Shown one piece after another: positions 15,871-24,436 of a stretch of 64,000 nt of DNA (within the stretch, counting starts at the first letter, position 1; each line of letters opens with the position of its first letter). The notes beneath the pieces were generated by a model. That model worked only from the letters and a program-made list of their open reading frames with translations, did not search any database and was not told the origin of the DNA. The DNA comes from Schaalia georgiae DSM 6843 (lineage in GTDB: Bacteria > Actinomycetota > Actinomycetes > Actinomycetales > Actinomycetaceae): assembly GCF_000429245.1 (NCBI RefSeq), contig NZ_AUBM01000015.1, positions 1-64,000 on the forward strand, in the 5' to 3' direction. Both the position numbers and the translations under genes were made by a program.

Positions 15871-17190
15871 TCAGGGGCGGGTGCCGAACAGGATCTCGTC
15901 CCAGCTGGGCATGGGCCGGCGCCCCCTGCGCGTCCGCTTCGCGCCAGCGGCCGTGGGGCGCGCGGATTCGGGGGCAGCCGACTCGCGACCGCCCGCGACC
16001 GAGCGCGTCTTCGTGGTCGCGTCCTCGTCCGGCTTCGCCTCCGCGTCCGGCAGGGGAGGCGCGCCCTCGCGCGCCGGGGAGGCCCCCGGCTCCCCGCCCC
16101 TTGGGGCGGACGGTGCGCTGCGGGCGACCGATGCCCTTGGGGAGCCGCTGCCCGACGGCACAACACCCTGACCGGACGCGGAGGGCACCTCGCCCGCGTC
16201 CGGCGTGGTCTTCCCCGGTTCTGCGCCCTCCCCGTCGTCGGAATCCTCCGCCGGGGCCTCGCGGTGCCCGATCACCGGGATCTCGCCGCTAACCTGTGGG
16301 ACGGCCGAGGGGATCCCCGTCCCCTCGAGCACTGGAACGGGGGGCGCAGGCGGAGCGCTCCTCGTGCGCGCGTGCGCCAGGGAGTAGATCTGCGCGGAGA
16401 TGGGCCCGGTGATCGCCGGGGGCTCCCGGTGCTCCTCGTCGCTGATAGCCGCCAAGTACTCCGCTTCCTCATCGACTTCGTCGTCGTCGAAGTCGATTTC
16501 GATCTGCTGGCGCTTGCCCCGGGCGGCGTTGAGCTGGTCGACCAGGGCCTCGCGCTTGCGGATCTCCTCCTCGTTGGCGTCGACCGCACAAGCCCGGGTC
16601 ATCGAGGCGAAGATCGATGTCGCCGCGGGAGCGGGCGCGACGGTCTCCGTGAGCCACTGCGCCTCCTGGTCCACGGCCTCGACCTCCCCCGAGGGGAGCA
16701 GCCGCCAATGAGCGCCGTGCTCGGCCGCGCCCTGCACGAACGTGAGGATGACCTGCCAGGGCTCGTGGGCCTTGCGCTGGGCGCTCCACCGCAGCGAATC
16801 GGGATCGACGCCGCGCGCCGCCAACCGGTCCACGACCAGGTCGCCCATCGCCGGGCCCTCCGCCTCGTCGCCGATGCGGACGCCGAGCGCCCGGGAGAGC
16901 GCGTACTCCTTCTCCGCCTGCACGGGCGCCTCGAAACGGGCCACCGTCGCCACTTCCATGCCGTGGCGGGAAGCGATCTCCTGGACCGTCGCCCCCGAGC
17001 GCAAGAGCGCCTGGATCTCGCGGGGGGCCAGCGACGGGCGGGCGGTGGCCACCTCCATCCTCGGGCGGTCCCGCCGGGTGGCGCCCCGCAGCTCGTCGGT
17101 GATCAAGACGCTGTAGCGCTGGCCGTCCGCGTCGGTGAACACCAGGGACCCGCCGTCGCCGCTCGTACCAAGCAGCTCGAGCTCGATCAT
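15871..17190 (-). CDS. sepH: Septation protein SepH
   Basis: 439 residues. SepH is a conserved actinobacterial cell-division protein that binds FtsZ and promotes its assembly. The N-terminal DUF3071 region (residues 1-170) includes a helix-turn-helix-like stretch (LAPREIQALLRSGATVQEIA). It is followed by a long acidic, Pro/Ala-rich disordered linker and the diagnostic C-terminus PSWDEILFG. AGGAGGTATCA precedes the ATG at 17188-17190. It is divergent from the DUF4193 gene. Length is somewhat above the usual 320-360 because of the linker. Confidence 0.92.
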   Translation of the reverse strand: MIELELLGTSGDGGSLVFTDADGQRYSVLITDELRGATRRDRPRMEVATARPSLAPREIQALLRSGATVQEIASRHGMEVATVARFEAPVQAEKEYALSRALGVRIGDEAEGPAMGDLVVDRLAARGVDPDSLRWSAQRKAHEPWQVILTFVQGAAEHGAHWRLLPSGEVEAVDQEAQWLTETVAPAPAATSIFASMTRACAVDANEEEIRKREALVDQLNAARGKRQQIEIDFDDDEVDEEAEYLAAISDEEHREPPAITGPISAQIYSLAHARTRSAPPAPPVPVLEGTGIPSAVPQVSGEIPVIGHREAPAEDSDDGEGAEPGKTTPDAGEVPSASGQGVVPSGSGSPRASVARSAPSAPRGGEPGASPAREGAPPLPDAEAKPDEDATTKTRSVAGGRESAAPESARPTAAGAKRTRRGRRPMPSWDEILFGTRP

Positions 17191-17352
17191 TGATACCTCC
17201 TGGATGTGTTAGTCGAATCGTCTCAAATACGGAAGCAAAATGCCCGCGTTGTGACGCGTGTCTGTGATTCAATGGCGCAGTCCTCACCGAAGTGCTATCC
17301 TCCCTGCGATCGCACCATCGGCATGGGAGCCCGGTGGGGGAAGGGGAACGCA

Positions 17353-17655
17353 ATGGCAACCGACTACGACGCGCCTCGTAAGAACGAAGACGACGTCTCC
17401 GAGGATTCGATCGAGGAACTCAAGTCCCGGCGCAACGACGCCGGGAGCGCGGAGATCGAGGAGGACGAGACCGAGGCCGCCGAGAACTTCGAGCTCCCGG
17501 GCGCGGACCTGTCCAAAGAGGAGCTCACCGTCCACGTCGTCCCCCGCCAGGACGACGAGTTCACCTGCTCCCAGTGCTTCCTGGTGCACCACTCCTCGCA
17601 GTTGGCGTACACGGACGCCGCCGGGCAGCCGGTGTGCACTGAGTGCGCGGGCTGA
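17353..17655 (+). CDS. DUF4193 family zinc-ribbon protein
   Basis: 100 residues. An acidic, disordered N-terminal two thirds (ATDYDAPRKNEDD, KSRRNDAGSAEIEEDE, AENFELPGADLS) is followed by FTCSQCFLVHHSSQLA and CTECAG, two Cys-x-x-Cys pairs that would form a zinc ribbon. Conserved in almost all actinobacteria (Mycobacterium Rv2699c type), usually near dut and sigA; function is not established. AAGGGG precedes ATG 17353. Only 8 bp separate it from DUF3710. Confidence 0.85.
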   Translation: MATDYDAPRKNEDDVSEDSIEELKSRRNDAGSAEIEEDETEAAENFELPGADLSKEELTVHVVPRQDDEFTCSQCFLVHHSSQLAYTDAAGQPVCTECAG

Positions 17656-17663
17656 GGAGCGCC

Positions 17664-18305
17664 ATGTTCGGACGGAAGAAGCGCCACGCCGACCAGGAGG
17701 AGGCCCCCCAGGCCCCCGCCCTGCCCACCCTGGAGGACGACGACCCGATCTGGGAGGAGCCCGGCCCCCGCAACGCGGGGGAGGTGGACACCTCCGACGG
17801 GTACGTCGACATGGGCTCCATCCTCTTCCCCGCGGTCCCGGGGATGCAGCTGCGCACCCAGGTAGCCGACGACGGCTCCACAGTCCTGCAGATCCTGGTG
17901 GTGCTGGGCAACTCCGGCGTTCAGATGAGCGTCGCCGCGGCGCCCCGCTCGGGGGGCGTGTGGGACGAGGTCCGCGAGGAGATCCGCTCTGGCTTCGCCT
18001 CCCAGGGGGCCACCGTCACAGACGTCGAGTCGCGCTACGGCGACGAGCTGCTGGTCGATATGCCCATGCGGATGCCCGACGGGCGCTCGGGGACCTCCCG
18101 GATGCGGATCATCGGCCGCGAGGGGGACCGCTGGTTCGCGCGCATCGACGTACTGGGCCCGGCGGCGGCTTCGCCCGAGGCGGGCGAGGGCATCGAGAAG
18201 GTCATCGACCGGATCGTCGTGCGCCGCGACAAGCACCCCCGCACGCGCCTGGAGCTACTGCCCCTGCACGTGCCCGATGGAGCTGCCGAGGTCAAACGTG
18301 CGTGA
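17664..18305 (+). CDS. DUF3710 family protein
   Basis: 213 residues, soluble. A charged N-terminus (MFGRKKRHADQEE) precedes a compact domain containing GMQLRTQVADDGSTVLQILV, GVWDEVREEIR and GDRWFARIDVLGPA, matching DUF3710 (Rv2696c type). Function is unknown. The gene order DUF4193-DUF3710-OB fold-DUF3159-TrkA pair is conserved across actinobacteria, but dut, normally between the first two, is absent here. Its stop codon overlaps the next gene. Confidence 0.85.
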   Translation: MFGRKKRHADQEEAPQAPALPTLEDDDPIWEEPGPRNAGEVDTSDGYVDMGSILFPAVPGMQLRTQVADDGSTVLQILVVLGNSGVQMSVAAAPRSGGVWDEVREEIRSGFASQGATVTDVESRYGDELLVDMPMRMPDGRSGTSRMRIIGREGDRWFARIDVLGPAAASPEAGEGIEKVIDRIVVRRDKHPRTRLELLPLHVPDGAAEVKRA

Positions 18306-18684
18306 ACGGAACCGACGCGGACCCGTGCAGCGGTTGCGCGCACTGCTCGACACCGACCAGCGCCAGATCGACGAGGCCGACGACGAGGCCCGGTCACGGC
18401 TGGCGAGGGGCGTCGAACCCATCGCCAGCGTTACCGACCGCGAGCGCGCGCACCTGTTCGGCACGGTGCTGTCCATGACCTACCCACCGGCCTCGGGCCC
18501 CCAGATCCTTGTGGCCCGGCTCTACGACGGCACCGCCTCCATCGAGCTCAGGTGGCCCGGCCGCTCCGGGATACCGGGCCTGCACGTGGGCGCGCACATC
18601 GAGGCCGAAGGGACTGTGAGCAAGCAGGGCGACGCCGCTGTCATCATCAACCCCCTGTACCGCGTCATCGCAATGGAGGCGTGA
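18298..18684 (+). CDS. OB-fold nucleic-acid-binding protein
   Basis: 128 residues with an OB-fold (RAHLFGTVLSMTYPP, ILVARLYDGTASIELRW, GAHIEAEGTVSKQGDAAVII) of the RecG/tRNA-anticodon-binding type found in the actinobacterial Rv2694c family. GTG 18298 is preferred (GAGG 7 nt upstream, overlap of 8 bp with DUF3710); ATG 18277 would add seven residues. It overlaps the DUF3159 gene at TGATG. Probably binds single-stranded nucleic acid; the target is unknown. Confidence 0.8.
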   Translation: MRERNRRGPVQRLRALLDTDQRQIDEADDEARSRLARGVEPIASVTDRERAHLFGTVLSMTYPPASGPQILVARLYDGTASIELRWPGRSGIPGLHVGAHIEAEGTVSKQGDAAVIINPLYRVIAMEA

Positions 18685-19424
18685 TGGGGGAGCACCCCGC
18701 GCCAGAGTCGGCGCGTGCGCCGGCTTCCGGGTCAGCGGCCGGGCCGGGGCCAGCGACTGCGCGCGCGGCCGCGCCCGCGTGGCTCCAGCAGGCCACCGGC
18801 GATTCCTTCTCATGGTCGCAGGCCCTCGGCGGCCCCCGCGGCGTCGTCGAGTCCGTGGCGCCGGGGCTGGTCTTCGTCGTCGTCTACGCCCTCACCCGCT
18901 CCCTCGTGTGGACCCTGGCCGCGGCGCTCGGCGTGGCGCTGGTGGCCTGCGCCGCCCGCCTGCTGGCCAGACAGCCCCTCACCCAGGCCGCCTCGGGCGT
19001 CCTGGGCGTCGGCATCGGCGTCCTCGTCGCGTCACTGTCGGGCAGGGCGGAGGACTACTTCGTGTGGGGGATCGCCACGAACGCCGTCAGCGCCCTGGCC
19101 CTGGCCGTGTCCCTCATCGTGAGGCGGCCGCTGGTGGGCCTGGCGGTCGGCTTCCTCTACGGCATCGGAGGGCAGTGGCGCGAGCCCGGGATGCGTCCGC
19201 TCGCGCGGCGCTGCGCTGCGCTGACGTGGCTGTGGTTCGGCGTGTTCGCACTGCGCGTGGCCGCGCAGACGCCGCTGTGGGCCCTGGGACTGGTGGCGCC
19301 CCTTGGCATTGTGAAAATCGCCCTCGGCCTGCCGCTGTTCGCGGTGGCCGGGTGGGCGACCTGGGCGGGCCTGCGCCCCCACGCCGCGTCGCTGCGCGCC
19401 AGCGGGGGCCGACCGGGGCAGTAA
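18684..19424 (+). CDS. DUF3159 integral membrane protein
   Basis: 246 residues. After a Pro/Ala-rich cytosolic leader (~35 residues), LGGPRGVVESVAPGLVFVVV begins a membrane domain with about six helices. It carries the family-typical ARQPLTQAASGVLGV and YFVWGI segments and ends near AGWATWAGLR. This is DUF3159 (Rv2693c type), unknown function. It starts on the stop of the OB-fold gene, so the four genes 17353-19424 form one operon. Confidence 0.85.
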   Translation: MGEHPAPESARAPASGSAAGPGPATARAAAPAWLQQATGDSFSWSQALGGPRGVVESVAPGLVFVVVYALTRSLVWTLAAALGVALVACAARLLARQPLTQAASGVLGVGIGVLVASLSGRAEDYFVWGIATNAVSALALAVSLIVRRPLVGLAVGFLYGIGGQWREPGMRPLARRCAALTWLWFGVFALRVAAQTPLWALGLVAPLGIVKIALGLPLFAVAGWATWAGLRPHAASLRASGGRPGQ

Positions 19425-19507
19425 GCGGCCCACGCCCCCACGCCACGCCGCGTCGCTGCGCGCCAGCGGTCGGCCAGCCGGGTGCAGGTCCTCCGCCCCG
19501 GGGGCGC

Positions 19508-20197
19508 TCAGTCCTGGGCCGGTTGCGCGGGCTCGGGGTTCACCATGCGCCGCAGCTCCGCAACGGCGTCCGAGTCGGTGTCGGGTACCAGGACGAGCAG
19601 CTCGTCGCCCGCCTCGAACACGTCATCGGAGGACGGTGTCAGTGGGCGCCCGTCGCGCAGCAGGGCGGCGAGCACAGTGTTCGCGGGAAGGAGGACCGAG
19701 GTCACCCGGCGCGCCACCACAGGGGAGTCCTGGGGGAGGATGATGGCGTGCATCGACACCTCGGCGGTGTTGAAGGAGAAGAGCCGCACGGGGATGCCCA
19801 CGGACACGGCCTCCTCCACCAGCGACGTCATGATCCGCGGAGTGGACACCGACACGTCCACGCCCCACGACTGGTCGAAGAGCCACTCGTTCTTCGGGTT
19901 GTTGAGGCGGGCCACCACCCGGGGGACCGCGAACTCCGTTTTCGCCAGCAGGGAGATCACCAGGTTGGCTTTGTCGTCGCCGGTGGCCGCCACCATGACG
20001 TCCGCGTCCAGGATCCCCGCGTCGCGCAGTGCGTCGGGCGAGCACGCGTCGGCCAGCACCCAGTCCGCGTCGGCCACCGACGCGATCCGCAGTTTCTCCG
20101 GCTGGTGGTCGATGAGAGTGATCTCATGGCCGTGCTCCAGCAATTCCAGGGCGACTGACCGGCCAACCGATCCCGCGCCCGCGATGACGATCTTCAT
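19508..20197 (-). CDS. TrkA-type K+ uptake regulatory protein (RCK domain)
   Basis: 229 residues. The N-terminal Rossmann RCK domain starts MKIVIAGAGSVGRSVALELL (nucleotide-binding GxGxxG) with the acidic LIDHQPEKL, and ATGDDKANLVISLLAKTEF follows. The C-terminal TrkA-C domain is around residues 140-215 (VRLFSFN..VLLP..GDELLVLVP). It gates K+ transporters by binding NAD(H)/ATP or a second messenger. It begins 4 bp after the next TrkA paralog (CeoB/CeoC pair, Rv2691/Rv2692 type). The partner channel is probably the APC permease encoded divergently at 21023. Confidence 0.88.
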   Translation of the reverse strand: MKIVIAGAGSVGRSVALELLEHGHEITLIDHQPEKLRIASVADADWVLADACSPDALRDAGILDADVMVAATGDDKANLVISLLAKTEFAVPRVVARLNNPKNEWLFDQSWGVDVSVSTPRIMTSLVEEAVSVGIPVRLFSFNTAEVSMHAIILPQDSPVVARRVTSVLLPANTVLAALLRDGRPLTPSSDDVFEAGDELLVLVPDTDSDAVAELRRMVNPEPAQPAQD

Positions 20198-20201
20198 GGG
20201 C

Positions 20202-20867
20202 TCAGTCCTCCAAACGGGGCGGGTTCGACATGAGGTCGCGCAGGCGCGTCGTGTCCGTGCCCGCGATCGCGAAGTACAGCTGGTCGTGCTCCTGGACGAC
20301 GAGGTCGCTGCTGGCGGGCTGCACCGCTCCCAACCGCGACGTGAAAGCGATGCGGCAGCCCGTGAGCTCCTCGACTGTGGGGAACGCGACACCGTACCAC
20401 GCTGGCGTGGGCGTTGCGTTGACGAGCGCCACCGACCCCGTCGGGTGCGACCACGTGAGGGAGGCGTCGGGGGGCAGCACTCTGCGCAGGACCGACTCGG
20501 TGGTGCGCTGCACCGACGCGACCGTGGGGATGCCGAGCCGCTCGTAGAGGTAGGCGCGCGTGGGGTCGTAGATGCGCGCGACGACGTGCTCGACGTCGAA
20601 GACCTCGCGGGCGATGCGGGCGGCGATGATATTCGAGTTGTCGCCGCTGGAGACGGCGGCGAAGGCGTAGGCGCCCTTGATGCCCGCCTGGCGCATCGCG
20701 GCGCGGTCCATGCCCACGCCCGTCACGCGGCGGCCGGAGAAATCGGAGGGCAGGCGGTTGAACGCCTTGGAGTCCACATCGATGACGGACACGGAGTGCC
20801 CCATCGAGTCCAGGGTGGTCGCCAGGCGCGCTCCCACGCGCCCGCAACCCATAATCACAAAATGCAC
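20202..20867 (-). CDS. TrkA-type K+ uptake regulatory protein (RCK domain), first of pair
   Basis: 221 residues. MHFVIMGCGRVGARLATTL carries the nucleotide-binding GxGxxG; VIDVDSKAFNRL and SSGDNSNIIAARIAREVF are typical of RCK domains. The C-terminal half (GAVQPASSDLVVQEHDQLYF) is a TrkA-C domain. The start is taken as GTG 20865-20867, giving the family-standard N-terminus; GGAGG lies very close upstream. Forms a leftward operon with the preceding entry and is divergent from the APC permease gene. Confidence 0.88.
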   Translation of the reverse strand: MHFVIMGCGRVGARLATTLDSMGHSVSVIDVDSKAFNRLPSDFSGRRVTGVGMDRAAMRQAGIKGAYAFAAVSSGDNSNIIAARIAREVFDVEHVVARIYDPTRAYLYERLGIPTVASVQRTTESVLRRVLPPDASLTWSHPTGSVALVNATPTPAWYGVAFPTVEELTGCRIAFTSRLGAVQPASSDLVVQEHDQLYFAIAGTDTTRLRDLMSNPPRLED

Positions 20868-21009
20868 GCCTCCAAACCTACCCCCGCATCGCGCGCTGTC
20901 CAAGCGCACGGGGAAAACGCGCGACCGGCGACCGTGTGTCCGCCTCCCGCGACGCGCCGTCCATACGCACCGGGAGGGCGCCCGCCTCGTCGTCGGCGCG
21001 GCGAGGGAG

Positions 21010-21022
21010 TACGCTTGCCACC
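21010..21022 (+). promoter_or_regulatory. -10 element of leaderless permease transcript
   Basis: TACGCT (21010-21015) plus 7 nt, then GTG 21023. No Shine-Dalgarno is seen. Confidence 0.45.
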
Positions 21023-23020
21023 GTGTTGCACAACCTGTTGAGCCGCGCCAAACGCGTCCTCATCGGACGCCCGATGCGAACCGACGCGATGGGCCACCAG
21101 CTGCTGCCCAAGCGCATCGCCCTGCCGGTCTTCGCCTCCGACGCGCTCAGTTCGGTCGCCTACGCGCCCGACGAGATCCTGCTTACCCTCGCCCTGTCCG
21201 GTTCCCTGGCGGCCCTCCAGTCCATCTGGGTCGGGGTCGTGGTCGCCCTGGTGCTCGCCGTGGTCGTCCTGTCGTACCGGCAGACCGTCCACGCCTACCC
21301 CTCGGGCGGCGGCGACTACGAGGTCGTCACCACCAACCTGGGGCGCACATGGGGCCTCGTGGTCGCCTCCGCGCTGCTGGTCGACTACATCCTCACAGTC
21401 GCGGTCTCCATCTCCTCGGGAGCCGCGTACATCACCACGGCGATCCCCGCCCTCGACGGGCACCAGGTCACCGTCGCCGTCGTCCTCGTGGTGGTCCTGG
21501 CCACACTCAACCTGCGCGGCACGAAGGAAGCGGGCGGCGCCTTCGCGGTCCCCACCTACCTGTACATGGCCGCCATCGGCCTCATGGTGGCCGTCGGATT
21601 CACCCAGTGGGCCACCGGCCACCTCGGGCAGGCCCCCACGGCCGGCTACGAGCTCGTCACCGCCCCCGGGCACGTGGACGGGATCGTGGGGCTGGGCGGG
21701 GTGTTCCTGCTCATGCGCGCCTTCTCGTCGGGGTGCGCCGCGCTGACGGGCGTCGAGGCGATCTCCAACGGCGTCCCCGTCTTCCGGCGCCCCAAGTCGA
21801 AGAACGCGGCCACCACACTGGCCATGCTGGGCTCCATCGCCGCCGCCATGATGCTCTCCATCCTGCTGCTCGCGCGCGCCACCGGAGTGAAGATCGTCGA
21901 CGACCCCGCCCTCCAGCTCTCCCAGGGCGGAGCCCCCGTGCCCGAGGACACGCCCGTCGCCCCCGCCATCTCCCAGATCGCCTCCGCTGTCTTCGGCCCC
22001 GGTTCCGCCCTGTTCCTGCTGGTCACAGTAGTCACCGGGTTCATCCTGGTCCTGGCGGCCAACACGGCTTTCAACGGCTTCCCGACCCTGGCCTCCGTGC
22101 TCTCGCGCGACTCCTTCCTGCCCCACCAGATGGTGCGCAGGGGCGACCGCCTGTCCTACTCGAACGGGATCGCCCTGCTGTCGGTCGCCGCCTGTGTGCT
22201 GATCATCGGTTTCGAAGCGCAGACCACGCGCCTCATCCAGCTCTACGTGGTCGGCGTCTTCATCTCCTTCACCCTGTCGCAGCTGGGGATGATCCGCCAC
22301 TGGAACGCCCAGCTCCGCACGCGCCAGAGCGGGTCGGAGCGCGGGAAGGTCCTGCGCTCTCGGGCCGTCAACGTCGTCGGCTTCATGATGACCGGCCTGG
22401 TGCTGGCGATCGTGCTGGTCACCAAGTTCGCGCACGGCGCGTGGATCACCCTGCTCATGATCGCCGCCGTCCTGGCCTTCCAGCTCACCATCAACCACCA
22501 CTACACGACAGTGCGGCGCCAGCTGCGCGTCGATGACTGGGGCGCCAAGCGGACCCTGCCCACCCGGGTGCGGGCCATCGTCCTCATCTCCTCCCTGTCC
22601 AGGCCCGCGATGCGCGCCGTCGCCGCCGCCCGCGCCTCGAACCCCACCTCGCTGGAGCTCGTCTCCGTCGTCGAGGGCGAGGAAGAGGGGGAGAGGATAC
22701 GGTGCCAATGGCACGAGTCCGAGCTGCCCGTTCCGCTGACCCTGCTGTCCGCGCCCTACCGGGACATCCACGCGGTGATCCTCCAGTACGTGCGCTCCAG
22801 GCGCCAGGCCAACCCCTCTGAGATGCTCGTCGTCTACATGCCGCAGTTCCTGGTGAGCCACCTATGGGAGAACTTCGTCCACAACCAGAGCGCCCTGCGC
22901 CTACGGCGCTCCCTGCTGAACGTGCCCGGCGTCGTCATCACCATGGTCCCGTGGAAACTTGGGGAGGACGAGGCAGTCGAGGGGCCCCGCGCCATCAACG
23001 ACCCCTTCCACCGGGACTGA
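21023..23020 (+). CDS. APC-family permease, probable K+ transporter
   Basis: 665 residues with about 12 membrane segments (residues ~35-500) and a ~150 residue cytosolic C-terminal domain (VRAIVLISSLSRPAMRAV..LVVYMPQFLVSHLWENF). Motifs: PVFASDALSSVAYAPDEIL in helix 1 and YPSGGGDYEV in the next helices, as in KimA/Kup-like K+ importers of the APC superfamily. Mycobacterial Rv2690c has the same location beside the two TrkA genes. The divergent TrkA pair supports K+ as substrate; amino-acid transport is the main alternative. GTG 21023 follows a -10 by 7 nt. Confidence 0.83.
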   Translation: MLHNLLSRAKRVLIGRPMRTDAMGHQLLPKRIALPVFASDALSSVAYAPDEILLTLALSGSLAALQSIWVGVVVALVLAVVVLSYRQTVHAYPSGGGDYEVVTTNLGRTWGLVVASALLVDYILTVAVSISSGAAYITTAIPALDGHQVTVAVVLVVVLATLNLRGTKEAGGAFAVPTYLYMAAIGLMVAVGFTQWATGHLGQAPTAGYELVTAPGHVDGIVGLGGVFLLMRAFSSGCAALTGVEAISNGVPVFRRPKSKNAATTLAMLGSIAAAMMLSILLLARATGVKIVDDPALQLSQGGAPVPEDTPVAPAISQIASAVFGPGSALFLLVTVVTGFILVLAANTAFNGFPTLASVLSRDSFLPHQMVRRGDRLSYSNGIALLSVAACVLIIGFEAQTTRLIQLYVVGVFISFTLSQLGMIRHWNAQLRTRQSGSERGKVLRSRAVNVVGFMMTGLVLAIVLVTKFAHGAWITLLMIAAVLAFQLTINHHYTTVRRQLRVDDWGAKRTLPTRVRAIVLISSLSRPAMRAVAAARASNPTSLELVSVVEGEEEGERIRCQWHESELPVPLTLLSAPYRDIHAVILQYVRSRRQANPSEMLVVYMPQFLVSHLWENFVHNQSALRLRRSLLNVPGVVITMVPWKLGEDEAVEGPRAINDPFHRD

Positions 23021-23098
23021 CGCCGGGGGCGGGCCGCGCCGGGAGTGCGCGGGCGGTAGCATGGGACGCGCCCATCACCGGAACGAGAAGGACCGATC

Positions 23099-24436
23099 AT
23101 GCCCATGCGAGCCCGCCGTCGTCCCTCCCCCCAGCGCCGAGCAAGGGCCAGGGCCGCCCGCGAGGGCGTGGGCGAGGTCCTGGAACTGCGGATCGGGGAA
23201 CCCGCCCACGGCGGGGCCTGCGTGGCCCGCGACACCTCCGGGCGCGTCGTGTTCGTGCGCCACACCCTGCCCGGCGAGCGCGTCCGCGCCCGCGTGACCA
23301 GCGTCCGCAACACCCTGGCCTGGGCCGACGCCATCGAGATCGTCGAGGCCAGCGACGACCGCGTCAGCGCCGTGTGGCCCCAGGCCGGCCCGTCGGGCGT
23401 GGGCGGCGGCGAGCTCTCCCACGTGGCGCCCCCCGCCCAGCGCCGGTGGAAGGAGCACGTCATCGCCGGGCAGATCCGCCGGGTCGGAGGCGAGGCGCTC
23501 GCCGAGGCGGTCGCCGCCATCGGGGGCGTCCGCGTCGCCCCCGCCCCCGGCGACGGGGAACCCGGCGACCAGCTCGCCCACAGGCGCAACCGCATCGAAC
23601 TCGTCATCGGCGCCGACGGCGCCCCCGGCATGCACGTCTACCGTGGCAAACGCCTCATCCCCCTCGACTCCATGCCCCTGGCCGCGCCCGCCATCGCCGG
23701 CCTGGGGCTCTTCGACAACGACTCGCCGTGGAGGCGGGTGTGGGCTCCGGGGGAGCGCGTCCGCGCCCTGTCGCCCACCCCCGGCTCCGCCTACGTGGTG
23801 TGCGCCTCCGGGGTCTACGACGCCGATGCCCGCAGGACCGGCTCCGGAACCCTGGCGTGGCCCGTGGAGATCCGCGGCGAGGAATACGTCTACAGGGTGC
23901 GCCCCAGCGGGTTCTGGCAGACCCACGTGCGCGGCGCCCAAGTGCTGGCCGAAGAGGTCCTGGGCGCGGCGCGAGCGGGAACCGGCGGCGCGGTCCTCGA
24001 ACTCTACTCGGGGGCGGGCCTGTTCACCGTGCCCCTGGCCCGCGCGGTCGGGGAGGGCGGGCGGCTGGCGAGCCTGGAGGGCGACGAGGGCGCAGTGGCC
24101 GACGCCGCCGACAACCTGGCGCCCTTCCCGTGGGCGCAGACCTTCATCGGGGGGATCGACGCCGAAGGGGTCGCGGAACTGGCGGGGGGACTGGGCTGCC
24201 CGCCCGACGTGGTCGTCGCCGACCCGCCGCGCGCAGGAGCGGGCCGGTGGGTGTGCGAGGCCATGGCGGCACTGGGAGCACCCCGCCTCGTCCTGGTCTC
24301 CTGCGACCCCGCCGCCGGAGCCCGTGACCTGCGCGCGCTCACAGGCGCGGGCTACCGGGTGGAGTCACTGCGGGCGTGGGACCTGTTCCCCCACACCCAC
24401 CACGTCGAAATGGTGGCGGCCCTCACCCGCGCTTAG
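23099..24436 (+). CDS. TrmA/RumA-type SAM-dependent RNA (uracil-C5) methyltransferase
   Basis: 445 residues. An Arg-rich N-terminus and TRAM-like beta-barrel (LRIGEPAHGGACVARD..VRHTLPGERVRARV) precede a class I methyltransferase with SAM motif VLELYSGAGLFTVPLA (~residue 299), VVVADPPRAGAG (~380), the catalytic cysteine in LVSCDPAAGARDL (~400) and the family-typical FPHTHHVEMVA. Methylates a uridine in tRNA or rRNA; which site is unclear. There is no obvious four-Cys Fe-S cluster motif as in RlmD. GAAGGA precedes ATG 23099. Its 3' end overlaps the convergent CLC gene by 14 bp. Confidence 0.87.
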   Translation: MPMRARRRPSPQRRARARAAREGVGEVLELRIGEPAHGGACVARDTSGRVVFVRHTLPGERVRARVTSVRNTLAWADAIEIVEASDDRVSAVWPQAGPSGVGGGELSHVAPPAQRRWKEHVIAGQIRRVGGEALAEAVAAIGGVRVAPAPGDGEPGDQLAHRRNRIELVIGADGAPGMHVYRGKRLIPLDSMPLAAPAIAGLGLFDNDSPWRRVWAPGERVRALSPTPGSAYVVCASGVYDADARRTGSGTLAWPVEIRGEEYVYRVRPSGFWQTHVRGAQVLAEEVLGAARAGTGGAVLELYSGAGLFTVPLARAVGEGGRLASLEGDEGAVADAADNLAPFPWAQTFIGGIDAEGVAELAGGLGCPPDVVVADPPRAGAGRWVCEAMAALGAPRLVLVSCDPAAGARDLRALTGAGYRVESLRAWDLFPHTHHVEMVAALTRA

